Of a stretch of 64,000 nucleotides of DNA, positions 61,206 through 64,000 are shown piece by piece; positions within the stretch are counted from its first letter, which is position 1, and each line of letters starts with the position of its first letter. The notes below the pieces were generated by a model, which made no database searches, was not told the DNA's origin, and was given only the letters and a program-made list of their open reading frames with translations. A program made the translations under genes and the position numbers. The DNA comes from Rhytidiadelphus loreus (Eukaryota; Streptophyta; Bryopsida; Hypnales; Hylocomiaceae). The stretch is from assembly GCA_947034895.1 (NCBI GenBank), contig OX344763.1, positions 19,003,001-19,067,000 on the forward strand, in the 5' to 3' direction.

Positions 61206-62094
61206 TTAACCCCTAAAGACTAGAGGGTGTTTTGGAAGAGGAAGAATCCAAAATTGCTAACTTTGATGCATTGTCTAAAATAAAAAATTATCAAAAAAAA
61301 ATCCAACTGTATAAAAGTATACTATGTAGTTATAACAATGTGTAGAAACAATTTCAGCCCATTTGACCATGTGGATTGAAAGATTATAATGTTTGAAGTG
61401 AGAAAAAAAAATCTTTATTTTCATTCTTTCAAACTAGGATCAATATGCTTCAAGCCCTCTTAGAGTAAAATATTTGGTCTACACAAAAATGAAGATTTTG
61501 ACTATTCATAAATATATGATGTTGGATTCACTCATGAAAATTTGAATCAACTTGCAATGCAAAGAGGTTAAATGCATTGGCAATACACTAGTCTTTTTTT
61601 GATGATTTCTTGTACAATGAGATATTTTTTAATTTGGAATCCAAATGGTTAAAAATCAGAGACAAATATTTAGAATATTTGGGAAAATTTTCAAGAACTT
61701 TGACTTCACATATTGCAAGATAATAGGGCTTGAGGTTAGAAGAATTTTTTTTTTCTTGAAGCCACCCTAACATAGTTAATAAAGTTTGACTCCTTTGAGA
61801 ATGTGATTTGAGAACTAAATTGTTTTTGATAATTGTATACCATATTTTATTAATAACATAAATGCCAAATTTTAATAGTTGATGAGATTTTTTGCAAAAG
61901 ACGCCCCAAAGATGCCCAAATTGCAAGGGCTACCAAAAAAATTTAGGGCAGAAAAAAATTATATTTCTACGAAGGGGATACATGTTCACATCTTGTGTCA
62001 AAATTTTATGAACATTTGACCAAAATTGACTTCATAGGGACCTACCCAAAGTTTCAATTGTTCATTCAATGGACAATTGGCCTTTATGGGTTAA
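61206..62094 (+). mobile_element. TTAA element M (complete, 881-bp core)
   Basis: TTAA at 61206-61209 and 62091-62094. Left CCCCTAAAGACTAG; right, inverted, CCCATAAAGGCCAATTG with the family block taggtaccta-like at 62036 (agggacctaccc). A 112-codon minus-strand frame inside has no transposase motif. Confidence 0.78.
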
Positions 62095-63059
62095 AAATTG
62101 CCACTTGAATTCAATTGATTATTATTGGTTTCACAATGTCTACCCTATACATAGATGCAGTAGATGGAAGAGAAAATTTATGAAGAAGGGTGGGGGTGGG
62201 AGAAAATTGGACACTTAAATTTTATATGTAAGATAGACCCATTTAAAAACTTGCATGAATGAATTTATAAAAACTATAGGGTATTGGAAATATGCCTTTT
62301 TTAGCTTTTTATGTAAAAATAAGGTCATCTTAAATGCAATAATTAAGGTAAATAGCCCCACATAAAATACTCTCTTAACTTAGGTGTATACCTTAAATTA
62401 CAAGGAGTGATCTCCCGAGGAACCAACTTGGTATTCATGTAGTCTTTGACCACCTAGCTCTAACTTAGTACTTCAAGACACCCCTTTCTACTAGTGACCT
62501 TCAATGTTGAAAAAGAGAGAGAAATAACTCTAAACTTATATTAAGGTTGGCATAAATTAAGAGTCTATTATTCATCCAAGGTCTCCCTTAGATTTCAAGA
62601 GGAATTAAGAGTGACATTGAGACTACATACCATGAATAAAGGGAAGACTGTATACTACCTACATGTAGGGAAGTATTAATTTGTAAGTTGAAATGTTGAT
62701 GACAAAGTTACTGTTTAGGTAGTAAGTGTTTATAAAGTGTTGAAATTAGTGGGAAGAGGTTGGTTATTTTCTAATTTCTTTTTTTGAAGAAGAATGTATG
62801 TGGCATATTTAACGGCAATGTTATTAATGTTTTGTAGTGTGTTTTTGATGTTTGTTTTTGGAATGTTGAATTCATCTCGCAATTTGGAAATAGCTAGAAT
62901 ATGGGTAGTGCCACATGCACTAGCTATAATCACTATTAGTGGTTGTGCATTTCAACTTTGAGTAGTGATGTCATGAAGGAGTCTTTGGTATTTGTTGATT
63001 TTTAAAGAAAGAGAATCTTTTGAAAAATAGTCATTATTATATGTGAATTCAATAAATTA
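62095..63059. other. Intergenic DNA, no gene seen
   Basis: AT-rich, no recognised repeat or frame. Confidence 0.5.
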
Positions 63060-63061
63060 TA

Positions 63062-63351
63062 CTCCCTCTATTTGGATATAGTGTATCCATTCTTAGTGCA
63101 ATCACCACCGAGATTGGATACCCTACACTAGAAGGAACTTGCGTCAAAGTTGATGGATTTTGTTAGACATCCAATGTAACAATTGTTGTTTTTATGTCAA
63201 TAATGATGTCCACTATAACATCTTCATGTCACAGTGGACGTCATTGTTGACATAAAAACAAAGGTTGTTACATGGGATGTCTAACAAAATCCATCAACTT
63301 CAACATAAGAAAACACAAGATTCTTTTAGTGCTATTTCCAAACAAAGGGAG
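63062..63351. mobile_element. Stowaway-like MITE interrupted by a CACTA MITE
   Basis: TA at 63060-63061 and 63352-63353. Ends CTCCCTCTATTTGGA and, inverted, CTCCCTTTGTTTGGA. Removing the inner element leaves a compact palindromic MITE of about 80 bp. Confidence 0.85.
63126..63331. mobile_element. CACTA-type MITE (206 bp) nested in the Stowaway
   Basis: Ends CACTAGAAGGAA and, inverted, CACTAAAAGAATC. CTA target duplication at 63123-63125 and 63332-63334. The body is a hairpin (gttgatggattttgttagac; ttgttgacataaaaacaa) similar in plan and in the tgacataaaaac core to 8997-9213. 63354-64000 holds nothing further. Confidence 0.88.
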
Positions 63352-64000
63352 TATTTTATAATTTTTTGAAGGAATGGTGTGTGGTGTGTTTAGGTATGGT
63401 ATAGTACGTACAATCAATATGTTTGGACATAATTTTGATGTATATGTGCAATTGGTAGTATTTGGACATGTACATGGTAGTAGTAAATGGGGTACTATTC
63501 GTTCTTGTTAATTGCCATCTATATTTCTGATGTTAGTGAGGAAAAGCAATTTGTATGAGAATAATTTTCAAATTTAATGTACTGCTTTATTATGTTGTTG
63601 AATACAAAGGGCTTAAATGTGAGGCAAAATGTGTACACTAAATTGACACTTTTATTTAGTCATGTGTCGATTTGGTGTAAACTGCATAGTGTGCAAAGTT
63701 TTAAAGGATATTGTATAGGCCAAACTAGGTGTTTTTATGCAAAGCCCAAATATTATCTACATTGGAATTTGAATAGGTGAATGATTTGTTTGTTTATAAT
63801 TTGGACCAAAAGTTATTAGATAAGATGTAATTGTTTTTTTAGGTTATTAATCCACTTGCTAACGCTAGGAAATAATATGCATTTTCAATATTGATGTCAT
63901 TTTCTTTCTTTTTGAGGTACCCTTAATACTTACTAGTAAGGTAACTACACCACATTTGCAAAAAGAAATATAACAATATTTTGAAGGAATATTTGACAAT

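Noticed and set aside
61588..61926. 112-codon minus-strand frame inside TTAA element M as a transposase remnant
   Set aside because: Lys/Asn/Ser-rich translation of AT-rich DNA with no conserved acidic triad context or zinc-finger motif.

Overview
This is plant nuclear DNA. It is very AT-rich and gene-poor: three recognisable protein genes sit in small GC-richer islands, separated by tens of kilobases of layered transposon debris. The three genes, all on the minus strand, are (1) RSPH1 at 36652-38721, a five-exon gene for a flagellar radial-spoke MORN-repeat protein; (2) a PRA1-family membrane-trafficking protein at 50644-51261, a single exon; and (3) CNX6/MOCS2B at 54662-55159, the large catalytic subunit of molybdopterin synthase, a single exon. 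A plant-type PRA1 protein together with an intact axonemal gene points to a plant with swimming sperm (bryophyte, lycophyte, fern or a flagellate-sperm gymnosperm). The short introns (274-440 bp) lean towards a bryophyte such as a moss, but that is inference. The three genes are unrelated in function and do not form an operon or cluster.

The dominant feature is a set of terminal-inverted-repeat elements flanked by TTAA, with ends reading CCCCTAAAGGACC, CCCCTAAATGCCC, CCCTTCATCGCC or CTCTAGAAGG. At least a dozen copies (about 210 bp to 1.2 kb, some composite) cover roughly a fifth of the window. Several are nested in one another, and comparison with related copies recovers empty sites in which the target is TTAA. 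This is the hallmark of piggyBac-type transposition, though no transposase is seen here. Other mobile DNA includes CACTA-type MITEs with 3-bp target duplications (8997-9213, 12300-12357, 63126-63331), two Stowaway-like MITEs (34897-35103, 63062-63351), a hAT-like fold-back element with an 8-bp duplication (31332-31919), two 5'-truncated non-LTR retroposons with target duplications (21846-22133, 23461-23635), the 3' end of a Ty1/copia element (51806-52150) and long fold-back repeats.

Layout: 1-36600 is transposon-rich intergenic DNA with no gene I can support. 36652-39213 holds RSPH1 and, just upstream on the same strand, a small membrane-protein ORF. 39787-50640 is repeats, including a 67-bp minisatellite, nested TTAA elements and a 420-bp direct duplication. 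50644-55500 holds PRA1, the copia remnant and CNX6. The 3' end of CNX6 lies in a degenerate tandem repeat, so its last codons are copied twice downstream. 55500-64000 is again repeats, ending in a CACTA MITE nested inside a Stowaway MITE. No rRNA, tRNA, CRISPR or organellar gene was found.
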